From positions 204,132,763 to 204,196,762 of the forward strand of contig NC_090725.1 of NCBI RefSeq assembly GCF_036898095.1: DNA of 64,000 nucleotides, given 5' to 3'. The stretch's first letter is position 1. The number at the start of each line of letters is the position of its first letter. Positions 33,720-46,440 of the stretch are shown here, piece after piece. Origin of the DNA: Palaemon carinicauda (lineage: Eukaryota; Arthropoda; Malacostraca; Decapoda; Palaemonidae). A program made the translations under genes and the position numbers. The notes under the pieces were generated by a model. The model saw only the letters and a program-made list of their open reading frames with translations, was not told the origin of the DNA and made no database searches.

Positions 33720-34970
33720 TGTTCGCCAAATGGCAGGCGCGAGGCGCAAGCAGAGCCTGAGCGGAAGCGTAACGAGGCTCAGAAGTTGATTAATGAAGGT
33801 GCTGAGTGTCGGCGGCAGCGCCACGACCCACGCCAGTCGTGTCACGAGTCGGCAGAGCTGAAGGCTAGTGGTTGTCAATTGGAAGTGGATATGGAGCAGC
33901 GCATCAGTTACCACTGATGAGCCTGCATAGCTCCAATCTCTGATTTGTTAGAAGTAGACCCGGATGAGGTTCTCTCTCACGAGGATCAATTGGAGAATAT
34001 CTCGGAGAGAAAGGAGGAGAAACCACCTCAACATTCGGTGGACTAAAAAAAAAAAAAAAAATGCTAGTCTTCTCGGAATTTTTTCCAGACTATTTTACTC
34101 CAGTTACTCCGCAATCTCCCCCTTATGAGTTTACCTTAGGCAGGGCAGTGGAGACTTCCTTCTATATAAAATGGTGCTTTCCCGCTCTTATAAGAGAGTA
34201 TTGAAATTAATGAGAGCATGGATGGGTTTAAGAAAAGCTCTGGGCAGGACATGCTTTGCTTTTCCACCAGCCGAGTTCGCTTCTAAGTCGAACGTTTGGT
34301 ATGAGACGGGGGAAGTCTTAGGTTTGGGAGTTCCGGCGTCTGCGCAGAGAGACTTCGCAAACCTGGTAGATTATTCCCGTCTCCTGGCCATGAGAAGGAA
34401 TAGACTGTAGTAGTCAATGTTGGAGTTTGACCAACTCTTGAAAGGATAGTTCAGAGAATTGAGGTCTTTAATTTACTTGACTGGTCACAGGGAGTCTTAA
34501 GCAGAAGAGTAACCGAGATGAAGGACACGGACACAAGTAGTCTTATCCAACTTATGTCCTGTATGGACAGGGCAATCAGGGATGGTTCTAACGAGCTGGC
34601 TGCTTTACTTACTGCAGGAGTTAAGAAAAGAGCTACTTTGTGTTCCTTCCTTTCTGCGGGCGTCACTTCATGTTAGAGATCTGAGTTGCTTTTGCGCCCA
34701 TATCTTCGGCTCTTTTTCCGCAGGATTTAGTTAAGGAAGTGCCTGCAAATTGGGCTCAGAAGGCTACTCAAACTTTGGTTACTAAAACAGTCAGTAAGGT
34801 TTTACCTACGCCCTTCTCTTCTCGTAGAACTAAGGAGGGGACATCATATTCTCATTTTGCCCAGCCTTTTCGAGGTAAACCTATAGGGAGAAGTACTTTC
34901 AAACCAGAGGCAAGGAAGCAAAGGAAAAGAGGAGTCAAGCCCAGTCGAGGCAGGGTCTGACTGCTCTCCC
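33720..34970 (+). pseudogene. DIRS 1 Gag-like remnant
   Basis: A charged, helix-prone segment (EAQKLINEGAECRRQR..., near 33775-33850) is followed by RKALGRTCFAFPPAEF, VWYETGEVLGLGVPASAQRD (34171-34410), a region readable only in other frames to about 34680, and a basic tail (REARKQRKRGV..., 34739-34960). The charged N-terminal coil, the central globular block and the basic C-terminal tail before RT are what is expected for a DIRS ORF1 protein. The assignment rests mainly on position. A 16-base A run near 34047 and several frame changes are present. Confidence 0.5.
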
Positions 34971-36769
34971 CTTCAAGCAGCAGTGGGAGCCGGGCTAAAC
35001 AGCTTCTGGCAGCCCTGGGAAAAGAAGGGAACGGACCCTTGGTCCGTACGTCGTCTATTTAATCAGAGCACAGCTTCAATCGGATGACGTTCGACATTCT
35101 TCCTGTCTTCTATACTAGGAAGTTAATCGTCATGAAGGCACACGAACAGAACTTGCTCTCACAGCAGGTGTCTTGCGATTCTTAAATGAGAAGTAATCGA
35201 GTGTGTTTTTTCTTCCACGAGAGGAGCGGAAGTCAAAAGAATCATATATAATTCTAGCTCTTCCTCTGGAATCTGAAGCACAGTCAGGGAAGACAGAGTT
35301 TGCCCTCTTAGAGGGTCGCAAAACCTAGACTTGGTCATCAACAATCAATACGTCCAAGACTTTTCAGGAGTCGTATGTTTTCTAGTACTTGTCCCTCAGT
35401 TACTGATGTTCACCTCTTCTCTCTTCGAGAGAAGAGGTGCTCAGTTTGCTTCTGTTTACACTTCCTCTCCGCCCCCAGTTTGAGGAATTGTTTAGTACTT
35501 TCTTCTGGGGTCGAGCGACTACTGTTAACGATATCTCATAGCATGGGATACGTTCAGGTCACGCACAAGGCGCACTGGGAATGTCATAGGGACTTTCCCA
35601 GGCTGCTCACGGGGCTGCGGTTGTTGATCTCTTCTAGCCTTCGCTCACACTTGAGGTGGCGCACAAGCTGCCCCCGCGAGTGTAGAGTTGGTCCAAGCTA
35701 AAGGAGGTCAATTTCATCTCTTTTTAGCATTTACGATTCTTGGGGGGGAAAAAATGTTTTCTCCTAAAAGAGTAAGGACTACCATAGATCAAAGGGATGG
35801 TTTTCCTTTAGTATCATATAGCATAGTTCTCCGATGCTCGGCAACGTCTCCTCGCAAAGATAGGCTCTTGTTGCGGGAGGCGGTAGAGCATACGCTTGTA
35901 GCGGCACAGACGTACACGCGGTCACAGACGCTGACAGTCAAAGTTGATCCTTTCAAGTAGTTGTCTCATCCTCGTGATCTGCGGGATACGCGTCTCCACT
36001 CATGCGGACGCATGCTACACGCGAGCATCTCTCAACAAACATGTCAACCTGAAATCCTAAGCAACCTAGACGCATGTGCCAGCCTGGACATATACTAGAT
36101 AAGGTCAGTCAGGTTTTTCCGCATCATGATAGACTAACAGTTGCTCCTGTGTGCCACTGACCGGTCATGATGCTGTTGCTCACGGGCAGCACGCTGTAGA
36201 TTTACAGCAGGCGAGACGTACACAGAGCGCTGTATCCACTCGACAAGGTGAACGCATACAGCACGCTAGCACCTTACGGGGATGCAAGCACATGCGACAT
36301 TAGTCGCATCTTAGACTTATACAGTCTAGTTGGCTCACAGCAGTATGGACAGACTGTTGTTTTTTCTTCGCGTCGCTCTCGCCTCACAGCTAACGCTTTC
36401 TCGCGTCAAACTTTGACTTTAAGTGTGTTGAACATTTGTTGGTACACACGATTAGGTCTTAACTTCACAGCATGAGGTTCATGTTGTTGATGCTTCTTTT
36501 CAGCAGGCCTAGCTTCGATATCGGTTTCTTGCGACTGATATGGATGCATGTTGGGGGGAGGTCTAGATCTTGTCTCTCACTCTCTCATGACTTAATGAGC
36601 ATATACAGCAGGCTGGAACCATACTGGTCCCATGCTGGGTGTTTGCTGGAAGCATGTCATCAGTCCGTTTTTTCCTGTGTCAGGATCACGAATGCTTTAT
36701 TTTTAAACCATCAAGCTTTAGGTCTAGCTGCCTCCAGTATTTTGGAAAACCCTTATGATCAAGAGGTTG

Positions 36770-37720
36770 TTCGAAGGAGACAGCTGAGGTTATCGCTTGT
36801 ACAAGGGACCTTTGCCTCAAGGTTTTACAACCCAATTAGAGTGTTTTGTGGAGTTGTGTAGAGCTAAAGGGCTCTTCATTTGGTAACTCGAAGACAAGCG
36901 GTCTGTTTCTTCTCAGACCTTGGAAGGAAAACACATTTTTTCCTCCTTGACCATCAAGGGTTACAGGAGTATGAGGACAGTTGTCTGCAGACGCAGAAGA
37001 TTGCATCTATCAAATAAAGACCTTATAGATCTTCTCAGGTCATTTGAGATGACTTAGAAGGGTCAGCAAGATGCTCCAGCCTAAATTTGGGATTTGTTTC
37101 TGGAATTTTGCGGTAGTGACAGATCTGAGCCTTTACACTTGTTTTCTTTTTAAGGCCTAACTTTGGAGACTTTCTAAATAAGTCTACTATAGTTGAGAGT
37201 CAAGTGAAGTTCAATCTTTTAGCAAGAACATGGACTTCACAATGGTTAAACCATAGGCGCCTCGCATCCTGGATTCTTGATCATTAACAAACGTCCTTCT
37301 CATCCATGGCCTAAATCTTTCGGGATCTTTATCCTCTCGGATTTGGTTTGTTAAGGGCTATGAAGAGTATTTTACCCGGTTAAAACGATGGAGTTTTATC
37401 GGGACAGGACCAAAGAGGTTAAGAGTCTATTCATGACTCTTTGGTGCACGGTCAAAAAGCCTGCGCTATCTATGTCTAAAACACTCTATTGTCTGGTATA
37501 GACTTTAATTACAAGATTTCTTTCATACTGTTGTGTAACAGATCGTAACATGTCGAAAGGGTAAAGACTCATGAAGTTAGAGCTATAAGAGCTTCTGTAA
37601 CTTTTAAACTAATCTGTTCTCTGCAAAGCATCGTGTATACAGCCTTGTGAAGGGGTACTGTATTCCTGTATTCGCATTGCATTTCTTAGATCGTATTCAG
37701 TCTCTTTATAAGAACGTCTA
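36770..37720 (+). pseudogene. DIRS 1 tyrosine recombinase remnant, catalytic Tyr replaced
   Basis: The core-binding region reads RFYNPIRVFCGVV and TRRQAVCFFSDLGRK in mixed frames, then LTIKGYRSM. The catalytic domain keeps HEVRAIRASVTF (37570-37605), the His-x-x-Arg box. Further on VFALHFLDR (about 37671-37697) aligns with the terminal box that reads AHYLKD in the 48607 element. There the nucleophilic Tyr position (37683-37685, TTC) is Phe, so this copy could not form the covalent DNA intermediate. Frame breaks and stops are common. Confidence 0.65.
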
Positions 37721-38103
37721 CGTTTTGGGTTCACTCGTAATAACGAGTGCAGTAGTGGGTGAGACATTCACCACTACATTTCCCTATATTCCTAGTACCT
37801 CTGTTCTTCTCTTGGAACTATCATATATGTTTTTATGATTGTACGTGAAGATTGGTCGACAATCTTCCGCAATTTTTGATCTAGTCAGGTGGTCATTTTG
37901 TTCCTAGAGAGTGCCCGGAACAAGGGTATTAGTTGAGATCCTGTCATGTTATAGGTTATTGAACCGTTTGACAGCTCTTAGAGATCATCAGCCCCCTGGG
38001 TGGACCGCTGGATCTTCTAAGGATAGCAGACAAAATGAGGCAGAGCATTGCTGTCAGCTTCCTTATCAGGTGAGAACCTCTTAAGTGGTTTTTTTTGGGC
38101 TCA

Positions 38104-38448
38104 AGCCATGGCGTCCTGATGGAAGGTTCCTTTTTGGTAGCTTCCTTGGGTATATAACTACTAAGATATTCCCAGAGAATTTAACCACAGGTTATCACAG
38201 AATTCTAACTTCTGGAGCGAGTATCCTAAAGGTTTCCCCTTAAGACATCGTATATCAACAGGGGACGCATGTATTAACGCGCCACATAGCTATCTGCACC
38301 TCATACAGAGTTAACACTTCGATATGGAGGGACAGAGAATAGCTGGGGAGCTGTTCCACAGCTAATCCCTTCCGTGGCTACTTTTGGTACTCGAGACGTA
38401 AACAAACGGGCGCCACCGCTAGATGACGCCACGTCCGTCCTCATCCTT
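38104..38448. repeat. DIRS 2 left inverted terminal repeat
   Basis: Pairs inverted with 46441-46784. The two arms are nearly identical, including the block with GATGACGCCACGTCCGTCC, indicating recent insertion or strong sequence maintenance through the replication cycle. Confidence 0.97.
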
Positions 38449-40782
38449 TGTACAGTAGCTTGCCCTACTTAGACGGATTTTCCCTGTGCTATACTTATCG
38501 CTTTGCATCTTTATTATGTCACTACCTTCGGCCTCGCCTTCTTCTGGAAAGTTGAGTACAAGGTTCCAGTATTGTTTAGTTAAGCTCTGACCGTAAAGTA
38601 AATATTACTTTCCGAGATATTTGTTGTTTTGTGGCAGAGCTGTGCCTCTACCGGACCCGCCATTTTATGGCGTCGTTGTTGTTCTGCATGCCTTATTTAG
38701 TTAGCCACAACAACGCTTCCGGCCTCATTTACTATTTGATAACATTAGTTTATTTAGTCTTCATAGCTACGAACTTTTATATCGTGTTTTGACGCTTTTT
38801 ATCGGTCATCGATTGACCTCATACCAGTTGGCTACTATAGCCCCCAGGCCAGAGTGCCTATATATCAGTGTTCATGCATGATTTTATTAGTGATCCTAGG
38901 CTAACTTATGAAGATAGCGGCATTATTTTACAATACTATTGACTGTGATGCAAGTGTTTTCGCCTTCAGGGACCATATAGGGGATAGGTTAGTTAGTGTA
39001 CCTTCCTAACCTAACCTACATGTAGGACCCCTATATGCTTCCTTCATCCCCCTGCCCTTGGCATTCCCTCTGCGTAGCCTTGCTTCCCTTACCATGTAAA
39101 GAGATCAAGCTCCTACCAGAGTATATTATCGCCTCTCAGTCCTCCCTAAGGGAATGACCCCCCCTTAGGGTTGCGCCTGAGAGTGAGAAACGGCTAGCCC
39201 TTCCTCTATGGCTAGGACTAAGTCTACGACTGTCCTGCGATAGCGATATGTCTTCTATCCTTCCTAGTTCAGGGCGTTCAGCCATGCTCTAGGTTAGGTT
39301 TTGGAAGGGTAATTCTGTTCCTTGCTGAAACTGTACCCATGCACCGTTTCAGTCAGGCTGCCTTACCTTAGGTTAGGGAGTGTCCTTCCTTCCTCCTTCC
39401 TTAGTGGCTGCCCTGGTACAGAACCCCTTTCATAGAAGACTCTTCTTTCTCCCCTCCCCACCTATCGCTTGTATAGCCTAGCCTATACTTAGGTTTGTCT
39501 ATACCCATCTGTCCCCTGTCCTACAACTCCTCCTTAGGGTGGAGTGATAGGGCTACCTTGAGCTTCTGTGTGCAGTCCGCTCTGGTACATATACCCTTCA
39601 TAGTGTCCTATGGGGTTAGCCACTGGATGTGTTCTGTATACAGGGGTCTCCCCCTCTTTGGGTGTCCCCTAGCCCTCCCTTGGGCTACCCTAGCTCCCGG
39701 TCCTCTGCGGCCCCTGCTTCTGGGTGATAGAGCCAGCCTCTATCATGGGTACACCCTCTCAGGGGGGGATGTCTGGGAGTCCATGGCTGGACTTCTTACA
39801 TCCCTCCCTCTGTCTCTTTCACTATCCGGGTGCCGGTCCCTTGCCGCCTCCACTGTCGGCGATACCCACCTCCTACCTTGGTGACTCTCCCCATACCCCC
39901 ACGGCCGCCAGTCCTCCGTGTGCCGGGGGACTGCCGCCTGCCGCCGGCTTCCAGCCGATGGCTCTCCCCCTCCCTCATAGCTTGGCCGTCCGCCCGCCGG
40001 CCGGCCCCGGAGTGCCGGCATCAGCTGTCGGCAGTCCGGTTCTTCTATAACCATCCTTGTTCCTGTCACCAATCCGGCAACCTCCGGCTGCCGGAGCCCC
40101 CGCTCCCCGCCGGCGTGCCGGCACAGCGGCGGCCGCCACCCTGGTATTACTCTTGACTTCTATATTGTCTTCCTTAATGCCAGAAACTCTGCTGGAGCGG
40201 CCTCCGGCGTGCCGGAGGTCTGCCGGAGCCTTCCGGAGGCGTCAAGGCGACTTGCACCCCCTTCTACTAGCTATCATCTGATGTTGATAACCCTACATCG
40301 CAACCAGATGGTTTGATTACATAATGGATAGGTATTGCCTTACCGTTCCATTAGTAACCATGCTGTCTTCTTGCATATCACAGATTTCCAGCATGTTGCG
40401 TGTATCTTAGCACGGCCGGTTGCCGGAAACCGTTACCCTATGAAATCTTCTACGTTCCATATCCTTGGGTTTGAGTGGCCTCAGTCCCAGTTCTATATCC
40501 TTGGTAATCCCTCTAGAAATTCCCACTGCCTACACGGCATGCTATGTGGAATTCTGCCCTGTGTCCTCGGTCACAACAAATTGCCTACGGATAAGGTTAC
40601 GGTAACCGGCCGGGCGGGTTACACGGAGGATGTGTCTATCTCCTTCTTTTCCGCCGACTCTCTGAACGTCACAGTATTTCTACCACTGAATATTAGGTTA
40701 AAGATTAATTACTTAATACTTAACCTTAAAATAGAAGTCATCCTTATGACTCCCCCGTACTCATGTCCTCTTTCTCTTACAG
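38449..40782 (+). promoter_or_regulatory. DIRS 2 long leader with CCGG-rich block
   Basis: A 2.3-kb stretch between the left terminal repeat and the first Gag exon. Frames in it (for example 39495-40156) are out of register with each other and Pro/Ser-rich, so I read it as untranslated leader and intron. From 39880 to 40260 it is strongly GC-rich with many GCCGG and CCGGAG words. It ends at a clear acceptor, TCCTCTTTCTCTTACAG (AG at 40781-40782). Confidence 0.5.
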
Positions 40783-42632
40783 GAGGAGTACGTGAAGTAC
40801 GACCATGGCTTCTGTGAAGTGAAGCGCCCGCACTTTTATGGGCACACGGCGTGTAGGACTCACGCCCCTTGTGCAAACAAAAAAGGTGATCTGAAGTCTG
40901 GGACCCACTGAACTGTACGGTCTACCAGGAACGCCTGGTTGAGGCGTTCAATAACCCTCCCTCAGCGGAGGTTAGGGACGCTTCTCGAGAGAAGCTACGC
41001 AAATGGGTGCATGGCTTCCAGAAAAACGCCACTGGACCGTACCTTGCTACCGAAGACTTGAGGGCCTTACTGTTCCCAAAGGCATCCCCAGACTCTGTGG
41101 TCCCCAAGGATCAGATCCCCACCGTCCAGATCACGGTGGAACCCGATGTTGTCATGGCTCAGTCCATGCACGAGTGTCGCCTGGATACCGACAACGCGGA
41201 ATGTATGTCGGAAGTGTCGGAGACAACGGAGAGGAACCTCATGGCCGAAGAATTGGACTATGAGTAGGACCAAGTGGATTACGCTGGGTCGGAGCAAGAG
41301 GTCGCTCCGCCTTCCACCACCACCCCAACTCCTACACCGACGGAAGTATCACTCCCGTCTACCTCCGCCACCCCGGACCCCATCCCAACCAACGCCCAGG
41401 AGATGTTTCGGACGCTCGAAGCCATCATGGACAAGAAACTCCGTGAGACACACGAATACATCAGGACCATGGGAAGTTCCAAGGAGCCGAAAAGGAATTC
41501 GGTTAAGGACCTCCCTGCATGCTCGCACGCCAACCCCTGGAGGTATGCCGAGCATATGCCGATCGCAACGGGCAGGATCTTCATCAGTGAGAAGGTCGGC
41601 TCGGTTGTCCTGGAAGAAGTGGAATTCTTCCCAAGTTTTGAGGCCTACCCGGACTGTTACGTCCGGCTTCGATCCAAACCTGCCTCTAAAGAAGAGACCG
41701 AACCTAAGGAGGTGATAGTGTTCGATCTTCCGAAGGCCCAGGCTATGATGGCCAACACCCTTATAAGTAGGGGTTTTACCTGCTCAAGGCTTCCGGCATT
41801 GAGCAAGAAGCACCCTACCTACGTCGCACCTGATGATGCGATCCGCCCCTTCGTGGAAAAGGCCTTCGCAGCGGTACACAGGGCAGTGGAAGAAGGGAAA
41901 CCTTTCCCTGCACTGGAGGAGTGCAGACCCTTCTCCCTGGTCACTCCCCCCGATGCTCGACACTGGAAGGAGGTCCAACATACCTTCGTGATGGGAAAAC
42001 TAGATCCTGACGTTGCTGGACGTCAGTTTAACGGAGACCTCCCGAAACTTAATAACCACCTCCTTCGTCGGGAACAAGATACGAAAGAAAGACTTGCCGC
42101 ATCCATGTCCCTCCAGGTCCAGCTTGACGTCATGGCCGGTGACACTAGAGTCCCCGACCACTACATAGTGCTCGCCAAGACGCATCTGGCGACTGTAGTC
42201 AAGGACTTACACAGCTTCATGAAGGCTCGGAGAGCCTGTCGTGAATTCGTGTTCTCAAGTGCCACAGTGAGACACGAACCCCGGAGGCTGATTTCCTCCA
42301 ACATCTGGGGTAAGCACCTCTTTCCCTCTGGTCTAGTGAAAGAGATTACCGACAAGGCCGCCACGGAGAACAGGAACCTTCTTCACAAGTGGGGCATGTC
42401 GAAGAAAAGGAAATCCTCTCAGGACGACGGCCCTCAACCTAAGAGGAGATCCTCCAAGCCGAAACCCCAACAACGTCAACAGAGACGGCAGTTTCCGGGA
42501 CCCGCTACTCCCCAAATGGCTGCTCAGCCACAACAGACCTTTCAGCTGGTCACCCAACCGGTCTTGCCCCAATCACCGGTTTTCACCCCTGCCTTTGAGC
42601 AACAGACGACTACCTTTCATCCCAAAGGTTGA
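40783..42632 (+). pseudogene. DIRS 2 Gag-like protein, three frame segments
   Basis: Starts at a predicted acceptor with EEYVKYDHGFCEV and a Cys/His cluster (HFYGHTACRTHAPC). A one-base shift near 40890 leads to PLNCTVYQERLVEAF and KLRKWVHGFQKN (to 41267). An in-frame TAG at 41265-41267 separates this from the main 452-codon frame (41268-42632). That contains NPWRYAEHMPIATG, VVLEEVEFFPSFEAYPDCYV, GKLDPDVAGRQFNGDLPKL, SATVRHEPRRLISSNIWGK, and a basic tail with RRSSKPKPQQRQQRRQ. It is clearly homologous to the Gag of DIRS 4 (57323-59215). Two lesions are thus enough to explain the breaks. Function: presumed nucleic-acid-binding structural protein of the retroelement. Confidence 0.85.
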
Positions 42633-42639
42633 GGCTCAA

Positions 42640-44500
42640 GCAGAGGTGCAGGCAAGAGACGCATCTCGCCGTCCCTCCAGAGGCAGAGGAGGAAAGGGAG
42701 CTAGCGGCCGAGGTACACCCTCGGGACACCAGAAGCAATGAAGTGCTTCCGGTGGGAGGAAGACTCCGCCAATTCCAGGATCGTCGGACCTTCGATCCCT
42801 GGGCACACAGCATCGTCGACAAGGGTCTAGGCTGGAGTTGGACTCAACCACCCCCAACCTTCCAGCAATTCTTCCAACAATCTCCCCCCCCCCCCCCTTC
42901 TGGAAGAATATGTCCTGGATCTCTTGAACAAGAAGGTGATTAGGAGGGTAAAGCCAACCAGGTTCCAAGGGAGACTGTTTTACGTCCCCAAGAAGGACTC
43001 AGACAAGCTCAGAGTCATTCTAGACTTATCCCCCCCTCAACAAGTTCATAGCGAACAACAAGTTCAAGATGCTGACTCTTCATCAGATAAGGACCCCTCT
43101 GCCTCAGGGTTCCTACACGGTCTCCATAGACCTGGCGGATGCCTATTGGTACATTCCAATGAACCACCACGCTTCCTCCTACCTAGGATTTCGACTCCAA
43201 AAGGAAAAGCTACGCCTTCAGGGCCATGCCCTTCGGCCTCAAAGTGGCCCCTCGGATCTTCACAAAGCTGGCAGATGCCATTGTTTAACAGCTGCGCCTC
43301 CGAGACGTCCAGGTGATGGCCTACCTCGACGACTGGCTAGCTTGGGCTCCATCGCCCGAGGATTGTTTAAAATCCTGCAACAAAGTCACCCAGTTCCTAG
43401 AACACCTGGGATTCAAGATAAACGCGAAGAAATCTCGCCTCTCTCCAGCTCAAAGGTTCCAATGTCTAAGAACCCAGTGGAACCTTCAGTCACACCGCCT
43501 TTCCATCCCCCAGAAGAAAAGGAAGGAAATAGCAGGGTCTGTCAAGCGACTGCTGAAATCCAAATGGATCTCAAGACGTCAGCAGGAACGAGTTCTAGGC
43601 TCTCTACAGTTCGCCTCAGTGACAAACCCAGTGCTACGTGCACAGCTAAAGGATGCCGCGGGAGTCTGGAGACGTTCCGCATCCATCGCTCGAAGAGACC
43701 TCAAGAGACGGCTCCCAAACAGACTTCGGCTGCTCCTCAAGCCGTAGTCGGAAGCAAAGGCCCTGAAAAGGTCCATTCCTCTTTAACACCCACCTCCATC
43801 ACTCAACATCCACACGGATGCTTCGCTGGAGAGTTGGGGAGGTCACTCCCACCAAAAATAGGCTCAAGGCACATGGTCTCCCCTATTCAAGACGTTTCAC
43901 ATCAACATCTTGGAGGCCACGGCGGTCCTTCTAACACTGAAGAAACTCTCCCCGCCTCCCTCGATCCATAGTCGTCTATCCCTAGACAACTTGGTGGTAG
44001 TTTGATGTCTCAATCGCCAAGGCTCAAGATCGCCTCAGATAATCAGGTGCTTCTGACAATCTTCCGTCTGGCAGAGAAGAAGAAATGGCACCTGTCTGCA
44101 GTTCACCTACAAGGATCCCGCAACGTGACGGCGGACGCTCTATCCCGGACAAGTCCGATAGAGTCGGAATGGTCTCTAGACGCAAGATCATTCTCCTTCA
44201 TCTCTCACCAAGTCCCAGAACTTCAGACCGATCTCTTCGCAACGAGCGACAATAATCAACTTCCTCGATATGTAGCCCCGTCCGAGGACCCCAAGGCAGA
44301 GGCAGTGGTCGCCATGTCACTGGACTGGAACAGATGATCCAAGATCTACCTGTTCCCTCCCCCCAACCTTCTGCTGAAAGTCCTCTCCAAGCTGAGAACC
44401 TTCAAAGGGACAGCGGCCCTAGTGGCTCCCAAGTGGCCCCGGAGCAATTGGTACCCCCTGGTCCTAGAGCTGCAGCCCACGCTGATCCCTCTCCCGGGCC
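42640..44500 (+). pseudogene. DIRS 2 reverse transcriptase / RNase H, frameshifted
   Basis: RT motifs in order over several frames: RFQGRLFYVPKKDSDKLRVI (42957-), YTVSIDLADAYWYIPMNHH (43100-), MAYLDDWLAWAPS (from 43313, the intact YLDD catalytic box), KINAKKSRLSPAQRFQ. RNase H traces: NIHTDASLESWGGH (about 43808), FHINILEATAVLLTLKKL, then VTADALSRTSPIESEW (44130-). A TGA at 44335-44337 replaces a conserved Trp (DIRS 4 reads DWNHWKKIYLF). A run of C (42885-42898) lies before the RT start and may be a slippage site. Confidence 0.88.
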
Positions 44501-44519
44501 CAGTACTCTCCCAGCAAGT

Positions 44520-45395
44520 ACAGAAGTCGACTGTCTTCGCTTCATCATCGAAAATCAAGGACCTTCATCTCATGATTTTCTCTCCCTAGCCGCGAAGAAA
44601 AGGTTTGGGATTTTGAAGAAAAGTCTAGACTTCCCCGAGGAATACAAGACCGAATCCACACGACGGCAATACGAATCATCCTGGAGAAAATGGGTCTCAT
44701 TCGTCAAGGCAAAAATCCTACGGAAATCACCATTGATTTTTGCATGTCCTTCTTTATTCACCTTCACGGACAGGGCTTGGCAGCCAACACGATTTCTCCT
44801 TGCAAATCGGCCTTGACTAGACCACTAATGTATGCCTCCAACTTGGACAATGATTCGTGTCCTCTCAAGGATCTGACTCAGAAAGTTATCTTTCTCTTTG
44901 CTCTTGCTTCAGGAGCCCGAGTCAGCGAAATAGTGGCATTATCAAGGGACGAGGGCCACATCCTGTTTACAGATTCAGGTGACCTTACCCTCTTCCCGGA
45001 TCCGACGTTTCTCACCAAAAACGAATTACCCACCAAAAGATGGGGCCCTTGGAGAATATGCCCCCTGAAAGAAGATGCCTCTCTATGTCCAGTAGAGAGC
45101 CTCAAGGTCTATCTTCATAGAACTTCGGACTTTGGTGGAGGCCAACTCTTAAAAGGAGAAACTTCGGACAGCGACCTGTCACTGTAACAACTAAGAGCGA
45201 AAATCACCTACTTCATTCGCAGAGCGGATCCTGACAGTTCACCCGCCGGTCACGATCCTAGAAAAGTTGCATCGTCTCTGAATTTCTTTCAGAGTATGGA
45301 TTTCGAAAGTCTTAAGGATTTCACAGGCTGGAAATCCTCGCGTGTTTTCTTCAAACATTATGCGAAACAAGTGCACGAAGTCAAACAATTGTGGT
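44520..45395 (+). pseudogene. DIRS 2 tyrosine recombinase, catalytic residues retained
   Basis: Core-binding domain STRRQYESSWRKWVSFVKAK (44658-44717) is followed by a frameshift and a long frame (44690-45187) with FLFALASGARVSEIVALSR (first catalytic Arg). TAA at 45185-45187 interrupts, after which the same frame continues with GHDPRKVASSLNFFQ (His-x-x-Arg, HDPR at 45251-45262), TGWKSSRVFFKHYAK (Trp in the His/Trp position; nucleophilic Tyr 45359-45361). All catalytic positions are present, so inactivity results from one frameshift and one stop. Tyrosine recombinases integrate circular DIRS DNA in place of an integrase. Confidence 0.88.
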
Positions 45396-46268
45396 AGCCG
45401 CAGGTAGTGTTATGAAACCTGCACCTAACTCTGCATAGAACAGTGAGTTACTTGGGACTCTAACTCCTCGGGTGCCTATGTTGACCCTCGCGTGATACGT
45501 AGTGCTTTTAAAAAACACTTAGTGCTTTTTCATAGACTGTTCTTCTCCCAGGTGAAATGTCATAGTCGTCACATGAGTGCCGCATGCCTAGAGCATGATG
45601 TGTTTTATTTTAATAGACTGACGTTCCTTTGGAACGAGTGCCTACTAATAGTTTGAAATTCCATTTCAGATTCAAGAGCAAGTCTTTCAGGACTATGTAC
45701 ATTATAATTTATTGTAAATAACCTTTACAATTCTATTGCATTTCCTTAACATGTTCTGCAATGGTGAAATAAAATTTCTATTTTATTACTTGTGCGTCTC
45801 AATCCGCTCCTACTTATACTATGAAATACATGACTGTCATAGTTTTATTATCCCCTTCCTCTTATGTCGATGAAGATGACTAAGGGTTCAACCCTTATCA
45901 TATACTCACTTCTGCAATGTAATATTCCTACTCAAATACTTACTTACTTCATACCTTAGAGACCAGACGACTCTATTCACATACAGTGCCTAACCACCAC
46001 TTGTCTGCCTTTGTGAATGTTCCTATATGAATGCCAATCATTCAGTCTTGTCTCCGAGTTCTTCATGTTCTCCCAGCAAGGTGAGTAGCCCTTCGATGAC
46101 CACTTTGATCTTCGGCATGGTCCGTTGGGACTTCGCTGCCAGGGGGGGCAGGAAGTTTCTTCCCATCGGTTCTCTTATTGAGGTTACTATGCTTATCCTG
46201 TCAAAGCCCTAGGCACTTCCACCACAAGGGGAAAATCTACCACGATACATTGATTCTCTGGTACTCTT
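45396..46268 (+). other. DIRS 2 3' untranslated region
   Basis: Between the recombinase stop and the internal complementary region. An AATAAA hexamer (about 45768-45773) may act as poly(A) signal. No further coding sequence is recognised. Confidence 0.5.
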
Positions 46269-46360
46269 CCATCAGGACGCCATGGCTTGAGCCCAAAAAA
46301 CGGATTTTGAGCGAAGCGAAAAATCTATTTTTGGGTGAGATAGCCATGGCGTCCTGATGG
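46269..46360. repeat. DIRS 2 internal complementary region
   Basis: CCATCAGGACGCCATGGCTT leads into GAGCCCAAAAAAC (complement of the left end), then GGATTTTGAGCGAAGCGAA through GCCATGGCGTCCTGATGG (complement of the right end). The two halves meet at the point predicted for the element's circle junction. Confidence 0.95.
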
Positions 46361-46440
46361 ACCCTCCCTGCTACTTCATTCAGTTTGTCAGGTCCCACCC
46401 TGCGCTGCTGTATCATGGTGATCGGCAAGCAACTGACTTC

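Noticed and set aside
39495..40156. Several overlapping frames of 100-130 codons in the DIRS 2 leader
   Set aside because: Pro/Ser-rich frames on both strands of a GC-rich block with no homology to Gag or each other, and followed by a splice acceptor for the real Gag exon.
41279..42572. Minus-strand frames opposite the DIRS 2 Gag
   Set aside because: Shadows of the strongly supported plus-strand Gag frame, caused by its codon composition.
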